Numbered from the stretch's first letter, positions 18,213 to 27,535 are shown. The stretch is DNA of 64,000 bases from Candidatus Berkiella aquae (GCF_001431295.2 NZ_LKAJ02000001.1:2480001-2544000); one strand, 5' to 3'. Notes: generated by a model not told the origin, from the sequence alone. Numbers and translations are program-made.

Positions 18213-19308
18213 CTAACAAGCGGTAGCTAGTACTTCGTCCACTACCAAGGTTTTGTATAAATATTCCTCTAGACTTTAAATCCTGAATATCTCTTAGCGC
18301 TGTGTCTGTCGAACATTTTGCCAGTTTGGCATATTTTGATGTATTCATCTGTCCCACAAAATTATCTTCTAACATGCGATTGATAATAAGACGCTGTCGA
18401 TCATTTACAGGGTGTTGATTAACCTTGTCCCAAAGCTTCGCTTTAAAGAGTACTTTACCCAATGATTCCTCTGCATTAGAAATAGCGCGTCCAAGACAAT
18501 CTAAAAACCATTCTAGCCAACCAGTAATGTCAGATGTGCTGCGTTGCTGTCTTTCAAGCTCGTTGTAATAGTCTTTACGCTCAGCTGCAAATTGCGCAGA
18601 AAGGCTATAAAAACGTTCTGATAGATTATCTGCTCGAGCTAGTGCCATATCAGCAATGGCTCTGCCAATGCGACCATTTCCATCTTCAAAAGGGTGAAGT
18701 GTAACAAACCAAAGGTGAGCGATCCCTGCTCTTAAAACGGGATCAACATTGCTTTTACTTTCAAACCACGAAAGAAATGCTGACATCTCCTTTTTAAGCT
18801 GATCTCCACTTGGCGCTTCAAAATGAACCTTCTCGTATCCAATGGGACCCGAGACAACTTGCATAGGACCATTACTATCGTCGCGCCAATTTCCTACAAT
18901 AATTGAATGCATCCCACTGCGCCCAGTAGGAAACAAAGCAGCATGCCAATCAAATAAACGTTTTGAGGTAAGTGGCTTGAAGAAGTTTTGGGTAGCATCC
19001 AGCATCATTTCCACAATGCCTTCGACGTTACGACTGGCAGGTATCAATCCAGCAATATCCATTCCTAAACGACGTGCAATAGAAGAGCGCACCTCTTCAG
19101 GATTAAGGTTTTCTCCTTCAATTGCTGAGGACTTCACTACGTCGCTTGTTAGGGTATTAAGACTCGCTTCGCGCTTAAGTTCAAAGCCTAGGCCTTCCAT
19201 TCTTCCCAATAAACGACCTTGTTTATACCTAAGTTCAGCTAACTTGGAAGATAGTTTTTGAACATCCCAAGTAAAATTGTGCCAATCCTGATGTTTGTAT
19301 ATCCACAT
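18199..19308 (-). CDS. fic: Fic/DOC-family AMP-transferase with DUF4172 N-terminus and winged-helix C-terminus
   Basis: Fic proteins move AMP or related groups onto target hydroxyls. This 369-residue protein has an N-terminal DUF4172 segment (about 5-70), the inhibitory helix motif SSAIEGE (60-66), the complete catalytic loop HPFEDGNGRIGR (205-216) and a C-terminal winged-helix-like region (about 300-369, NTSKYAKLAKCSTDTALRDI). The inhibitory motif lies N-terminal to the Fic core (class II), so activity should be autoinhibited. The winged helix and the perfect palindrome upstream (19384-19410) suggest self-regulation. It lies next to an att-like repeat, and relics of its 3' end and its operator recur at 27.4 and 29.85 kb. 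Confidence 0.9.
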   Translation of the reverse strand: MWIYKHQDWHNFTWDVQKLSSKLAELRYKQGRLLGRMEGLGFELKREASLNTLTSDVVKSSAIEGENLNPEEVRSSIARRLGMDIAGLIPASRNVEGIVEMMLDATQNFFKPLTSKRLFDWHAALFPTGRSGMHSIIVGNWRDDSNGPMQVVSGPIGYEKVHFEAPSGDQLKKEMSAFLSWFESKSNVDPVLRAGIAHLWFVTLHPFEDGNGRIGRAIADMALARADNLSERFYSLSAQFAAERKDYYNELERQQRSTSDITGWLEWFLDCLGRAISNAEESLGKVLFKAKLWDKVNQHPVNDRQRLIINRMLEDNFVGQMNTSKYAKLAKCSTDTALRDIQDLKSRGIFIQNLGSGRSTSYRLLDEIS

Positions 19309-19383
19309 ATATAATCACCGCATTATTTGCAGTGATTATAGCTTATATTTGTCGCACAAGCAACATTTAATGCCGCATATTAT

Positions 19384-19410
19384 GCGGTGAATAGTGCCGC
19401 TATTCACCGC
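19384..19410. promoter_or_regulatory. Perfect 11-bp inverted repeat upstream of fic, putative operator
   Basis: GCGGTGAATAG and CTATTCACCGC form a perfect inverted repeat around TGCCG. It lies about 75-100 bases upstream of the fic start, and a second palindrome (CCGCATATTATGCGG) overlaps its left side. Fic proteins of this DUF4172 class carry a winged-helix C-terminus, so binding here by Fic itself is plausible (inference). A degraded copy is present at about 29844-29870. Confidence 0.5.
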
Positions 19411-19479
19411 AAGCCTTTATCTCACTAATATGGGGCAGGCGATAAGGGATTTAGGCCAGCTTTCAACCGTTTCTAGGAT

Positions 19480-19640
19480 CTCAACCCAAAAAGTTCGAAA
19501 ATCGTCCCGCTCGGGGAGCCAAATTACTAATCCAAGCTCAAGCCTTCAAAACTCTACACTTTCTTCTTATCCACCTAAGCTTTATCAAGTATTAATCTTT
19601 GGCCCTTTTTTATTCCTAGCGTTAAAGGGACACTCCTGGG
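19480..19640. repeat. att-like repeat 2: tRNA-Asn 3' end copy
   Basis: CAACCCAAAAAGTTCGAAAATCG leads into GTCCCGCTCGGGGAGCCA, reproducing the last bases of tRNA-Asn. The following ~120 bases resemble those after the real tRNA (13411-13545). The AAAAGTTCGAAAATCG lead-in also precedes the copies at 28.87 and 29.96 kb. This is probably the right end of one inserted unit. Confidence 0.75.
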
Positions 19641-19792
19641 GCACTTGATGCCAACCCATGTCAATGGAGCTTAGTTTTTAGCCACCCTTTGCCATTCACT
19701 GACTTTGTTAAGTAGCAATGAATTTAAACTGATACTATTCTAAAAATATAATTTAGTTATCTTGCCATAAAATTAAAACTCACGGAGCAGAA

Positions 19793-20059
19793 ATGAATCT
19801 TGAATCTATCTTCACTGCTAAAGGCTCGAAAGGCCAAATCATCGATGTTCAGGTTGATGATAATGCCAATTTACATGTAAATGGAGAAAAGGTTGTTGTA
19901 GAGAAAAAAGTATCTTTTAAGTGCTATGAGAGGATATTAGCGACCTTAACAACCTTCGCAATAGTAGTTCAAGCAATCATTGGGTTCTTAAATTATAATA
20001 ATATTCAAAAGCAACCTCCCAAGGTACAAACGCCAACAATGTCTTCAAACCTTAAATGA
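19793..20059 (+). CDS. Small single-pass membrane protein of unknown function
   Basis: This 88-residue protein has a polar N-terminal half that looks like beta strands (GQIIDVQVDDNANLHVNG), one hydrophobic helix at about 50-68 and a short polar tail. The ATG follows ACGGAGCAGAA, a fair ribosome site. It stands alone inside the island between the att-like repeat and the convergent FRG gene. No family is recognised. Confidence 0.5.
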   Translation: MNLESIFTAKGSKGQIIDVQVDDNANLHVNGEKVVVEKKVSFKCYERILATLTTFAIVVQAIIGFLNYNNIQKQPPKVQTPTMSSNLK

Positions 20060-20272
20060 GCTGGTTGGGTTAAAAATGAAGGATTAAAAACGCCTAATTT
20101 ATTTAATTATGCTTCCTTCTTTTAATGTAATCTTAAGCAATGGTTCTCATTTTTAAGTTACCCATGAGTGAATGGATATTTTCTGAAAAGCCGTGAAGAT
20201 TCAAAGATTTTAAGCTAGCCCTTAGTATGCCCCATCAACACAATTTTCAGATACAATAATATCATTCATATT

Positions 20273-21307
20273 TCATTCGGTTTTAAAGATATCTGTATAA
20301 ACCTCATTTACGGCTTTAATTTTAACGGGATCAGTGCAAGCTTTTTTTCGAAAATTGCTGAATATTTTCTGAACTAAATTTACCACAGACTCTAGCTTAA
20401 GCTCACCATTGGAGCTATCTAAATTCTCCGCAAGCCATTCTTGAATTTCGCATTTCTCTTTAATTATATCTATGGTCTCTTGTGTGATAGCCACGAGCTG
20501 TCCGCCACCTGTACGCGCATAATATTTCTGTGCATACTGATTACAATATTGAACAACGCCTTCAATACTATCTGGATACAAAGTTCTTTTTGATATCCCT
20601 TTTTCATCAAGATGCTCTATACACTTTTTGCTATCAGTACGCTTAATATATATTTTTCTAAAATACTCATGTGAACCTTCATCTAAAAAACACTCTATGG
20701 GCAAATACTTTTCAGTGAGAGTAAACAATCCTTTCTGATTTAATACCCTTGTATTATCTGGGCATAAACAATCTTGAAATTCAATTTTAGCACCCAGTTG
20801 TTCTTTTGCTTTTTTTACATCAAAAAAGTATATTGCGGAATATTGGCCCTTAGAAGAACTCGTTATATCTTCAAAAGCAAAATATAATGCGGTTTTAGAA
20901 TCATACGTCCAATCTAACAAAGGGGTCATTAATCCATGATGCCTCCCCAAAAACCACAACTGACTTCCGATTAAATCTTTGGCATATTTTTCTTTCCCGT
21001 CTAAATTGGATTCTTTGAGATTTTCACTAAATTTATTTAAAATATCATCAGCCTTTTCTGCATTAAGATTATTGCATAACCTGTACAACGTAGATGATAA
21101 AATCCAATTGCTGTCACTATGTCCTCTAAAAATAAAATTCCTATCTTGATCTTTTAAAAAACCATCATTTGTAACATGCAAAAATTCAGACCATAATTCA
21201 AGTTTTGAAACCGGTATACAAAAATCCTTGTGCTTTTCTAGAACAAATTTATCATACCCAGTAAATGGGGGAATCTCTTCATAGTTGCCAGGTGTAATTT
21301 TTCTCAT
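20273..21307 (-). CDS. FRG-domain protein
   Basis: This 344-residue protein carries the FRG signature early (IFRGHSDSNWILSSTLYR, F60-R61-G62). The remaining conserved blocks follow: GRHHGLMTPLLDWTYDS with KTALYFAFEDI, and NQKGLFTLT. FRG domains (named for the FRG triplet) are common in accessory and phage-defence loci, but their activity is not settled. It lies 217 bases downstream of the Zorya-like operon on the same strand, so it may be a companion gene or an independent defence gene. Confidence 0.85.
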   Translation of the reverse strand: MRKITPGNYEEIPPFTGYDKFVLEKHKDFCIPVSKLELWSEFLHVTNDGFLKDQDRNFIFRGHSDSNWILSSTLYRLCNNLNAEKADDILNKFSENLKESNLDGKEKYAKDLIGSQLWFLGRHHGLMTPLLDWTYDSKTALYFAFEDITSSSKGQYSAIYFFDVKKAKEQLGAKIEFQDCLCPDNTRVLNQKGLFTLTEKYLPIECFLDEGSHEYFRKIYIKRTDSKKCIEHLDEKGISKRTLYPDSIEGVVQYCNQYAQKYYARTGGGQLVAITQETIDIIKEKCEIQEWLAENLDSSNGELKLESVVNLVQKIFSNFRKKACTDPVKIKAVNEVYTDIFKTE

Positions 21308-21523
21308 AGTTCAAATACTCTTGTTGTATTTTATTATTGATTATATTCTCTAATCGAGTTTAGATCTTAAAATAAACCCCTTACCCTCTATCACTTCACA
21401 TTAATTATACTAGAGGCTGTTTTGATCCTCAGCAGTAGTACATACAAACGAAATGTTTGCCTAATAAATAATAGCTAAACTTGGCCAATCCAGCAGAGAG
21501 TTACGATCTTAAACTAAGCTAGT

Positions 21524-22390
21524 TTAATATTTTTTCGATTTTAATTGTAGATACATCGACAGAAATTGTTTGTAATCATGACTACTTTTCATATGTCCAT
21601 GATCAGGCTCATCTGCATGACACTTCGCACACAACACTTTCAAATTATGTTTTGTATTATTGTTTTTTTGACCATCTATATGATGAACATGTAGATATTG
21701 ACGAAGACCAGCATCTTCTAAACATACCTTACAGCTCTCACATCGGTAGCCTGCTTTAATTCTTAATTGCTTACTTGTGACATCCCAATCATCAGGATAA
21801 TCATTTACTGGAGCAGTATCAGAATCATGAGACGGCAGTGAGGTTAGCAAAGATTTAGAGAATCTCTTAAAAAAAACTGAAATAGAAAAATCAGCAACAA
21901 TAGCATTTCTAGATGTTCTTTCCTGAGTATAGTTTTCCCAATTTAAATGAGTTAAACAATTGCGACACACATTTAATTTCTCATATCGTATGTCAATCTT
22001 ACTGTCTTTCATTACATTAACTTGAAAAACCCCATTTTCTCTACGATACAATACATATCGCTCAGAACGTTTGTTCTTCCACATTTTTTCTAATGTCTCA
22101 CATGTTGCAATATGAAACTTAGGTAATTTTATTTCTTCCCTATAGTGATTAACATCTCGAATGTAAATCAAAACTCGTTGGCCTTTATACCCAAGAGTTT
22201 TATCATCTCTAAACTCAATTTCATTAAGACTTTCAATTTCAATTCCTTCATTGTCTAGCCTAGAAATGAAATCTTCTTCTAAAAGAGAAATACCACTATC
22301 AAATTTAAATTCTTGTATAAGTTCAGCCTGCATTAACTTTCTGAGTGTGTTGAACTGCGCAAATTTATAAAAATCGACAAGCTTAACCAT
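21524..22390 (-). CDS. zorE: HNH endonuclease, ZorE-like component of a Zorya type II system
   Basis: This 288-residue protein has a C-terminal HNH nuclease domain. Zinc ligands are C217/C220 (CESC) and C254/C257 (CAKC), and catalytic residues are in HVHHIDG (H236/H237) with N249 and H258. A further CxxC (C142/C145) sits in the middle. In Zorya type II, an HNH protein (ZorE) is the DNA-cutting effector of the ZorAB motor complex. The start overlaps the zorB stop by eight bases, so the genes are translationally coupled. The N-terminal half was not recognised, so assignment to ZorE rests on operon context plus the nuclease domain. Confidence 0.72.
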   Translation of the reverse strand: MVKLVDFYKFAQFNTLRKLMQAELIQEFKFDSGISLLEEDFISRLDNEGIEIESLNEIEFRDDKTLGYKGQRVLIYIRDVNHYREEIKLPKFHIATCETLEKMWKNKRSERYVLYRRENGVFQVNVMKDSKIDIRYEKLNVCRNCLTHLNWENYTQERTSRNAIVADFSISVFFKRFSKSLLTSLPSHDSDTAPVNDYPDDWDVTSKQLRIKAGYRCESCKVCLEDAGLRQYLHVHHIDGQKNNNTKHNLKVLCAKCHADEPDHGHMKSSHDYKQFLSMYLQLKSKKY

Positions 22391-23072
22391 TTATATTTTT
22401 AATCTCTTTAGCTATTTCATCCATTCTAGATTCAGCATTTGTTACGATTACAAATTCAACACGCTGAGATCTATCATCATTTACAGACTTATTATCATTT
22501 AAAATAGGTCTTGATGAAGAAAAACCGCTAGATGTAAAATGCTTTTGCATCCATTCTTCATGTTTAACCAACGATGGCAAGCTTAAAATATATTCAAGCA
22601 TAGATTGAGCTCTTTCTTGTGACAAACGCATGTTTTTTATGTAAGCAGTTTTCTTATCTTGACCTGATGACCATTTCTTTGATGTATGCCCTTCGATACG
22701 AATTTCTTTAATCGAACTTCTATACTTTTTTGAGGATGTAAGTGCAATGTAACGTGGGATAAAGTCTTTTAATATTTCTTTAAAAGCAGGTTTAACCTCA
22801 TAAGATCCAGTGTCAAACAAAACATCAGGATCATCAAACCGTATTGTCATATCACCAAGAAGTTCAGCATTCCATTGTTTAAGATCTTTAGCAAACTCCT
22901 TTTGCAACGCTTGAGCGAGGTCGTTCTTAGTTTCTTCATACTCCTTAACGACTAGAGTTGTAGTTTGCTCAACTCTTAGCATGAACGTTACGGCAATTAA
23001 CATAAAAACCATCATCAGGCCAGTCATGAGATCGCTCAATGGGATCCAATAGGATTGATTGTGATTATCCAT
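22383..23072 (-). CDS. zorB: ZorB-like MotB/OmpA-domain motor protein
   Basis: This 229-residue inner-membrane protein has one transmembrane helix (about 15-33). Its entry carries WIPLSDLMTGLMMVFM, where D14 matches the ion-carrying aspartate of MotB-type stators. An OmpA-like peptidoglycan-binding domain follows, containing RIEGHTSKKW and RLSQERAQSMLEYI. Together with ZorA it would form a proton-driven complex that senses phage infection. It starts two bases after the zorA stop and overlaps zorE. A housekeeping MotB is unlikely, given the island location and the HNH partner. Confidence 0.82.
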   Translation of the reverse strand: MDNHNQSYWIPLSDLMTGLMMVFMLIAVTFMLRVEQTTTLVVKEYEETKNDLAQALQKEFAKDLKQWNAELLGDMTIRFDDPDVLFDTGSYEVKPAFKEILKDFIPRYIALTSSKKYRSSIKEIRIEGHTSKKWSSGQDKKTAYIKNMRLSQERAQSMLEYILSLPSLVKHEEWMQKHFTSSGFSSSRPILNDNKSVNDDRSQRVEFVIVTNAESRMDEIAKEIKNING

Positions 23073-23074
23073 GG

Positions 23075-24568
23075 TTATGCGGGTTCGCTATTTTTAGCTA
23101 AGCGCACAAGATCACGCAAACGCTCGGTCAAAGGCATGTAATCAGAAACGAATTTTTCTGATAAAGAAGCAAGCTGTTTACCAAGGCTAGTAAGTGAATC
23201 TGTTAAACCCTTTTCCAATTCTTTGTCTAATGCAAGTACGCCTTCTTTAATGATTCGAGCATTTTCTTGCAAACCAGCGGATACTTCTTGCTGTGATTTA
23301 GTAATTCCATCCACTAGCAGATTTTTAATTTCAGCTTGCGTTGATTGTAATTGCACACCATGATTTTTTATAACTTCAGAAGTTTGCGCTTCAACATTCG
23401 CTACTGTATCTCTAATGGTTTTAACGCTATCATTAATGCCATTGTATAATGAGTCTTGAGTTTTTTTCACAATATCAAATAACAAGTCTCTCATTCCATC
23501 ATTTGCTACTGTTATTTCAGTAGTGTAATCAGAAATGATTTTTACTGTTTCAGTTTGTACTAGCTTAACACCTTCAGATATCTCAGAAATAAGTTTTTGG
23601 GTATTTGTTGAGAAACCAGGAATATGGTCTTTCATTGTACTTAAAAGCTCACTTAAGGCTTTTTCTTGGATAAAAAGTACGTCTTTTTGTTTATCCATGG
23701 ATTCAAGCAGAGTCTTTAAATTTTGGGCAATGTCTGAAAACTGTTTTGCGTGTTCAACAACTGACGTAAAGGCTTCTGACGCTTGTTTCATATCGCTTGA
23801 ACATTGCGATTGATATTCTTTTATAGTATCGAGCTCATCTTTGTATTGTTCCTGCCAAGTGACCAGCTTTTCAACCGCTTGATTGAGATGTTTGAAATTC
23901 TCGCCAAATTGTTCTGTCAAATTTTGATTAAAATCTCTAATTGCTTGTTGCAATGCCTCTATAAACGCTTTTTGGTTATTTTCCACCATGTGCTTAGCAA
24001 ATTTATCAAAGGATTCCTGTAACTTACGTTGCTGATCGTTAGAGTCTTGTCTCAGCATTTTCACCTGTGAAAGTAGAGAACCTTCTTCATCTCCTGACAA
24101 TGTCTTTCTTAAATTAATTATTTCTTTTAACAAAGGTTCAAAGGGTGTTGACGCAATTTCTTTGCTTGCTTGATGAAGAGTATCTTTACAAAATTTGTGC
24201 TTAATCCTAATACCTAGAGCACCGACCACACCAATAAAAGAAGAGCAAAAAGCGGTTTTAATCCCATCAAGTAATGATGGAATGCTCGCAGTGATATTAT
24301 TGCTATTAAAATGTAATAAGGACCAAGCTATACAAGCGAAACATCCTACAATTCCCATCGTTGTTAAGATTTCTGGTCCATAGGTCACAGCAAATCGATC
24401 AAATTTGATCAAGAAAAATACTAACAAACAAACAGTAAGCCCCATCCAGAAAAGCTCCAAAGATGAGAACTGTTGCAGCATTGAAATGATAGTAGGCGCA
24501 TTGGTATTTTCAGAAGCTAATACAGGGAAGGAAAGCATCGTTAATGTTAAGGCAAAAATTCTACTCAT
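23075..24568 (-). CDS. zorA: ZorA-like MotA/ExbB-domain motor protein with long coiled-coil tail
   Basis: This 497-residue protein has an N-terminal hydrophobic segment, then helices at about 37-56, 66-86 and 100-122. The MotA/TolQ/ExbB-like region contains TASIPSLLDGIKTAFCSSFIG, typical of ZorA. From about 130 to the end it is almost pure coiled coil, which in known Zorya complexes forms a long cytoplasmic tail that signals to the effectors. It is the first gene of a zorA-zorB-zorE operon. The long tail and the HNH partner separate it from flagellar MotA and from TolQ. Confidence 0.82.
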   Translation of the reverse strand: MSRIFALTLTMLSFPVLASENTNAPTIISMLQQFSSLELFWMGLTVCLLVFFLIKFDRFAVTYGPEILTTMGIVGCFACIAWSLLHFNSNNITASIPSLLDGIKTAFCSSFIGVVGALGIRIKHKFCKDTLHQASKEIASTPFEPLLKEIINLRKTLSGDEEGSLLSQVKMLRQDSNDQQRKLQESFDKFAKHMVENNQKAFIEALQQAIRDFNQNLTEQFGENFKHLNQAVEKLVTWQEQYKDELDTIKEYQSQCSSDMKQASEAFTSVVEHAKQFSDIAQNLKTLLESMDKQKDVLFIQEKALSELLSTMKDHIPGFSTNTQKLISEISEGVKLVQTETVKIISDYTTEITVANDGMRDLLFDIVKKTQDSLYNGINDSVKTIRDTVANVEAQTSEVIKNHGVQLQSTQAEIKNLLVDGITKSQQEVSAGLQENARIIKEGVLALDKELEKGLTDSLTSLGKQLASLSEKFVSDYMPLTERLRDLVRLAKNSEPA

Positions 24569-24900
24569 TATGTGATCTTAATATTATTTATAAAACAAAC
24601 TTATCCTCCTTGATTTCTATAATGCTAGGTTGATTATGACTCATATATCATAATTAGTTACAAAGCTTGCAATGGTAAGCATTTTATTTGAAAAATTACA
24701 TACAACCAAGCCTTCTTTATTGTATTTATCTTGATTTACATGCTTTCGATTGCTTTATTTTCTACTTCATAGCTCTTATTACAGCTTATGCAGTTATTCG
24801 TCGTGATGGTTAATTATGGCTTTCATATTTCTATAAAATTATTTTACTTACTAATAAATCATTGTAAAATATAGCTTCCTTAGTACCCGCGTAGCACATA
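24569..24900. other. Intergenic region between zorA and the DUF2971 gene
   Basis: These 332 AT-rich bases separate two divergent genes, so promoters for both must lie here. I see no ORF, clear palindrome or repeat, and cannot place promoter boxes with confidence. Confidence 0.5.
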
Positions 24901-25863
24901 ATGAAGTCAGAAAACATAGTAAAGTTCTATCACTATAAACCTTTATCAGAAAAACAGCATTTAACATTCCTTGAAAATTACCTAAAGCAGACAGTCTGGT
25001 TTACTCCGCTAAAAGAGTTTAATGACCCTTTTGAGGGCAAATTTTTATTTAAAGGTTTTACGCCAGAATACATTTTAAATAACCCTTCCTTACTCAACCA
25101 TTTTTTAAAGCATTACCAAGGACGCGGCGAACCTAACTTAACTGCGAATGATCTAAAAGTAAGACTGGGCTCTCCTGAGTTTCAACAAATATTCAATCAG
25201 CAGTCTCATCAGCAGCATCAAATGATTAAAGATGCATTCTCCAATCATGGGGCGTTATGCTTAACCCCCAAGAATAATAATATCCCTATGTCAGCTTATT
25301 ATGCCAATGATCACAAAGGATATTGCGTCGAATTCTCGGTTGATTTTACTTATATACAAAAGCATGCCAGCGTTGCTCCTAATATGCTTGCCGAATTTAT
25401 CCATAACATTAATACGGGAACCAGCATATTGTCGTTTCAATTAAAAGAGCATGGACAAGAATTTGTTTTCACTAAGGTCAGGTATAGCAATGAAATCCCT
25501 ACAATCGATCTTGAGGTTCTTTTCGGAATAACTAACGAATACAAACAAACTGAATATTTGGTAAAAAATTCTGTTGGGGTCAAACTTTCTGATTGGGATC
25601 ATGAAAACGAATATCGATTGATAGCAAACTCGAACAGCAAAAACTGCGGATTGATGAGTCTGCAATACTATGCTCCATTTTTAAAGGTTACTGCCATAAT
25701 CATGGGTGCCTGCATTGAGAAAGAAAATGAGGAAGAAATACGGAAACTGTGCAAAACATATGGGATCCGTTTATACAAGGCAGTCTGCTCGGAGTTTGCT
25801 TATGAGTTTACAATATTGCTAAGTGAAGAAAAAATGTTGTCAGAAACAGAGAGATCTCTTTAG
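24901..25863 (+). CDS. DUF2971-family protein
   Basis: This 320-residue protein has DUF2971 landmarks: KFYHYKPLSEK near the start, TVWFTPLKEFNDPFEGKF, SAYYANDHKGYCVEFSV, and WDHENEYRLIA towards the C-terminus. The family is widespread in accessory and defence regions; its activity is unknown. A second, broken member lies 160 bases away on the other strand. It is divergent from the Zorya-like operon and presumably part of the same island. Confidence 0.8.
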   Translation: MKSENIVKFYHYKPLSEKQHLTFLENYLKQTVWFTPLKEFNDPFEGKFLFKGFTPEYILNNPSLLNHFLKHYQGRGEPNLTANDLKVRLGSPEFQQIFNQQSHQQHQMIKDAFSNHGALCLTPKNNNIPMSAYYANDHKGYCVEFSVDFTYIQKHASVAPNMLAEFIHNINTGTSILSFQLKEHGQEFVFTKVRYSNEIPTIDLEVLFGITNEYKQTEYLVKNSVGVKLSDWDHENEYRLIANSNSKNCGLMSLQYYAPFLKVTAIIMGACIEKENEEEIRKLCKTYGIRLYKAVCSEFAYEFTILLSEEKMLSETERSL

Positions 25864-25898
25864 CTTTATAAATAAAATAATTCACTAAAGTATGAGGC

Positions 25899-25956
25899 TA
25901 GGTATGCCCCTTCTCAAGGTTTAATTAAGGCCATCGGTATACCTGCCCCCTTTGTC
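25899..25956. repeat. Short GGTATACC palindromic repeat, copy 2
   Basis: Degenerate left arm (AGGTATGCCCC) and well-kept right arm (GGCCATCGGTATACCTGCCCCCTTT), placed between the 3' ends of the two convergent DUF2971 genes. Confidence 0.6.
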
Positions 25957-26021
25957 ATGGTGGGTTTCTTTATCGCAAAAAGAATGAGAATACTATGATC
26001 TCAAAACCACTTCAATTTAAA

Positions 26022-26868
26022 TTACATTTTCCTTACACTTATTTGGGATAAGTCATACCCATTCGTACCTAAAAGATCTTCTATCTCACTTTGGACTAAG
26101 ACTGAGTCTCTACCTATAATCACTTCACAAAGCTGTTCAAAAACAATATTTTTATTGACTGCTCTTCCACTCACAATGAACTTGGGCAATATTTTCTTAG
26201 TAGGTCCCCTATCCATCATGCACCATCTATGCTCCTTTTCTTCTCTCCAAACATTTGACTTATATCTTGGCATATTTGGGTATATTCCTTACAAAACCAT
26301 CAACATAGGTTAAATATTCTTGTTCCGATTTTGTCATGGCAAGTAATCTTGCAAATGTTTCAACAAAAATTAAAAGATCATCACTAATTGCATTTTTTCC
26401 ATATTTTACATGCATAATAATTGAGGGAGATTCTTTGGAGTAATCTATGTCGTCATGTTTTTTGCAGTCGCTTGGGGAAAATCCTAAAGCAACACCTTTG
26501 TGATTATCTCCGTAATTAATCCATAAATGATTATTATCAAATTCTATACAAAAGCAGATCACATAGACACATACTTTTGCTAAAAATAAATCAAATTTGT
26601 TTAAAAAGTCATTACAATATCTTCCTCGATATGGCTTAAAAACTTCGCAAATAAAGTTTTTTGAAAATTGTATTTCGTTATTATCATTTAATTTATCAAA
26701 GCTTGTTAACAATAGGTTTTTTGAAGCAATTATATCTGGAAATGCTGTTGTAGCGGTGAAGTGATACAAGTTTGTTTTGACTAGATCATTTTTTTTGTTA
26801 CGGGAATGTATTTGAGATTTTAAAATATCAAATTTTTTAATTAACCTGGACTTTTTACTCATACACAT
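26022..26868 (-). pseudogene. Second DUF2971-family gene, frameshifted
   Basis: The upstream part (26260-26868, 202 residues) has LYHFTATTAFPDIIASKNL, WINYGDNHKGVALGFSP and ends NIPKYAKI. The downstream part (26022-26273) begins MPRYKSNVWREEKEHRW. Joined across a single frameshift at about 26262-26275 they give a normal DUF2971 C-terminus, where the W.E.E.R motif follows. The gene is therefore broken, unless the shift is a sequencing error in the short A/T run there. The first ATG region (MCMSKKSR) offers two starts. Confidence 0.75.
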
Positions 26869-26966
26869 ATCTTAATAAAAAACAGGCGTGTCATTTTTAT
26901 AAATAGAATAAATCATTTTGAATGCCTTTTCATTTCAAATCATGATATTGACTTTGCATCTCAGTA

Positions 26967-27303
26967 AACCGTTTTTGCAATTTCTGGTAATGTTGAATAT
27001 ACCTATCATTTACCAAAAGAGCCTCAACTTCAATCATTCAAATTGACAAATACTTCCAGATCCGGCAATGCAAGTTCATTACAATATATCGGCATGGAAA
27101 ATAATGAATTATTGTTCGCGCATCTTACCTATGATAATAAAATTCTGAACGAGAATCTTTTCTTGGAGAAAACGGGTACTAACTTGGATACAAAAATATT
27201 AAAAATTTCAAAAGATCAGACTATTTTTCTGGTAGATGGCAAAAAAATTGAAATTATTTCAATTAAGGATAATCAGATCCAGTTAAAAATTTTAACTTCT
27301 TAA
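26967..27303 (+). pseudogene. 5'-truncated gene, C-terminal domain only
   Basis: The frame is open from just after a TAA at about 26964 (TVFAISGNVEYTYHLP...). A TTG at 27043 could serve as a start for an 86-residue product. It contains beta-rich sequence (DQTIFLVDGKKIEIISIKDN) and ends at 27303, directly before a terminator. The good terminator and coherent reading frame suggest the tail of a once longer gene. No family is recognised. Confidence 0.35.
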
Positions 27304-27304
27304 A

Positions 27305-27326
27305 AAAGGCGGTGAAAACCGCCTTT
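27305..27326 (+). terminator. Rho-independent terminator
   Basis: Stem AAAGGCGGT / ACCGCCTTT with a four-base loop, immediately after the stop at 27303. It is followed by a T-rich sequence. Confidence 0.7.
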
Positions 27327-27353
27327 CATTAATTTTCAGTTGATTGCTCATTC

Positions 27354-27446
27354 TCATCTAACAAACGATAGATAGTGCTACGCCCACCTCTGGCTTTAAA
27401 CTCAAGAATATCCTAAGCGCTGTATCGCTGCGGCATTCCGCTGCTT
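27354..27446 (-). pseudogene. Relic of a fic 3' end
   Basis: CATCTAACAAACGATAGATAGTGCTACG and the bases up to CTTAGCGCTGT-like sequence align with the 3' end of the fic gene at 18210-18310 (CATCTAACAAGCGGTAGCTAGTACTTCG). Indels break the frame. It indicates a second, lost fic-type gene in this part of the island. Confidence 0.6.
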
Positions 27447-27535
27447 TTTAAAACCAATTATTTTTAATGCTCACTACAGCACAACTATCTCAGCTGAATC
27501 ACTTTACCTAATACATGAAAATCAAGCTATTGATT

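Noticed and set aside
22383-24568. Reading the motor genes as flagellar MotA/MotB or TolQ/TolR-Pal
   Set aside because: No flagellar or Tol genes are nearby, the ZorA-like protein has a very long coiled-coil tail, and the operon contains an HNH nuclease.
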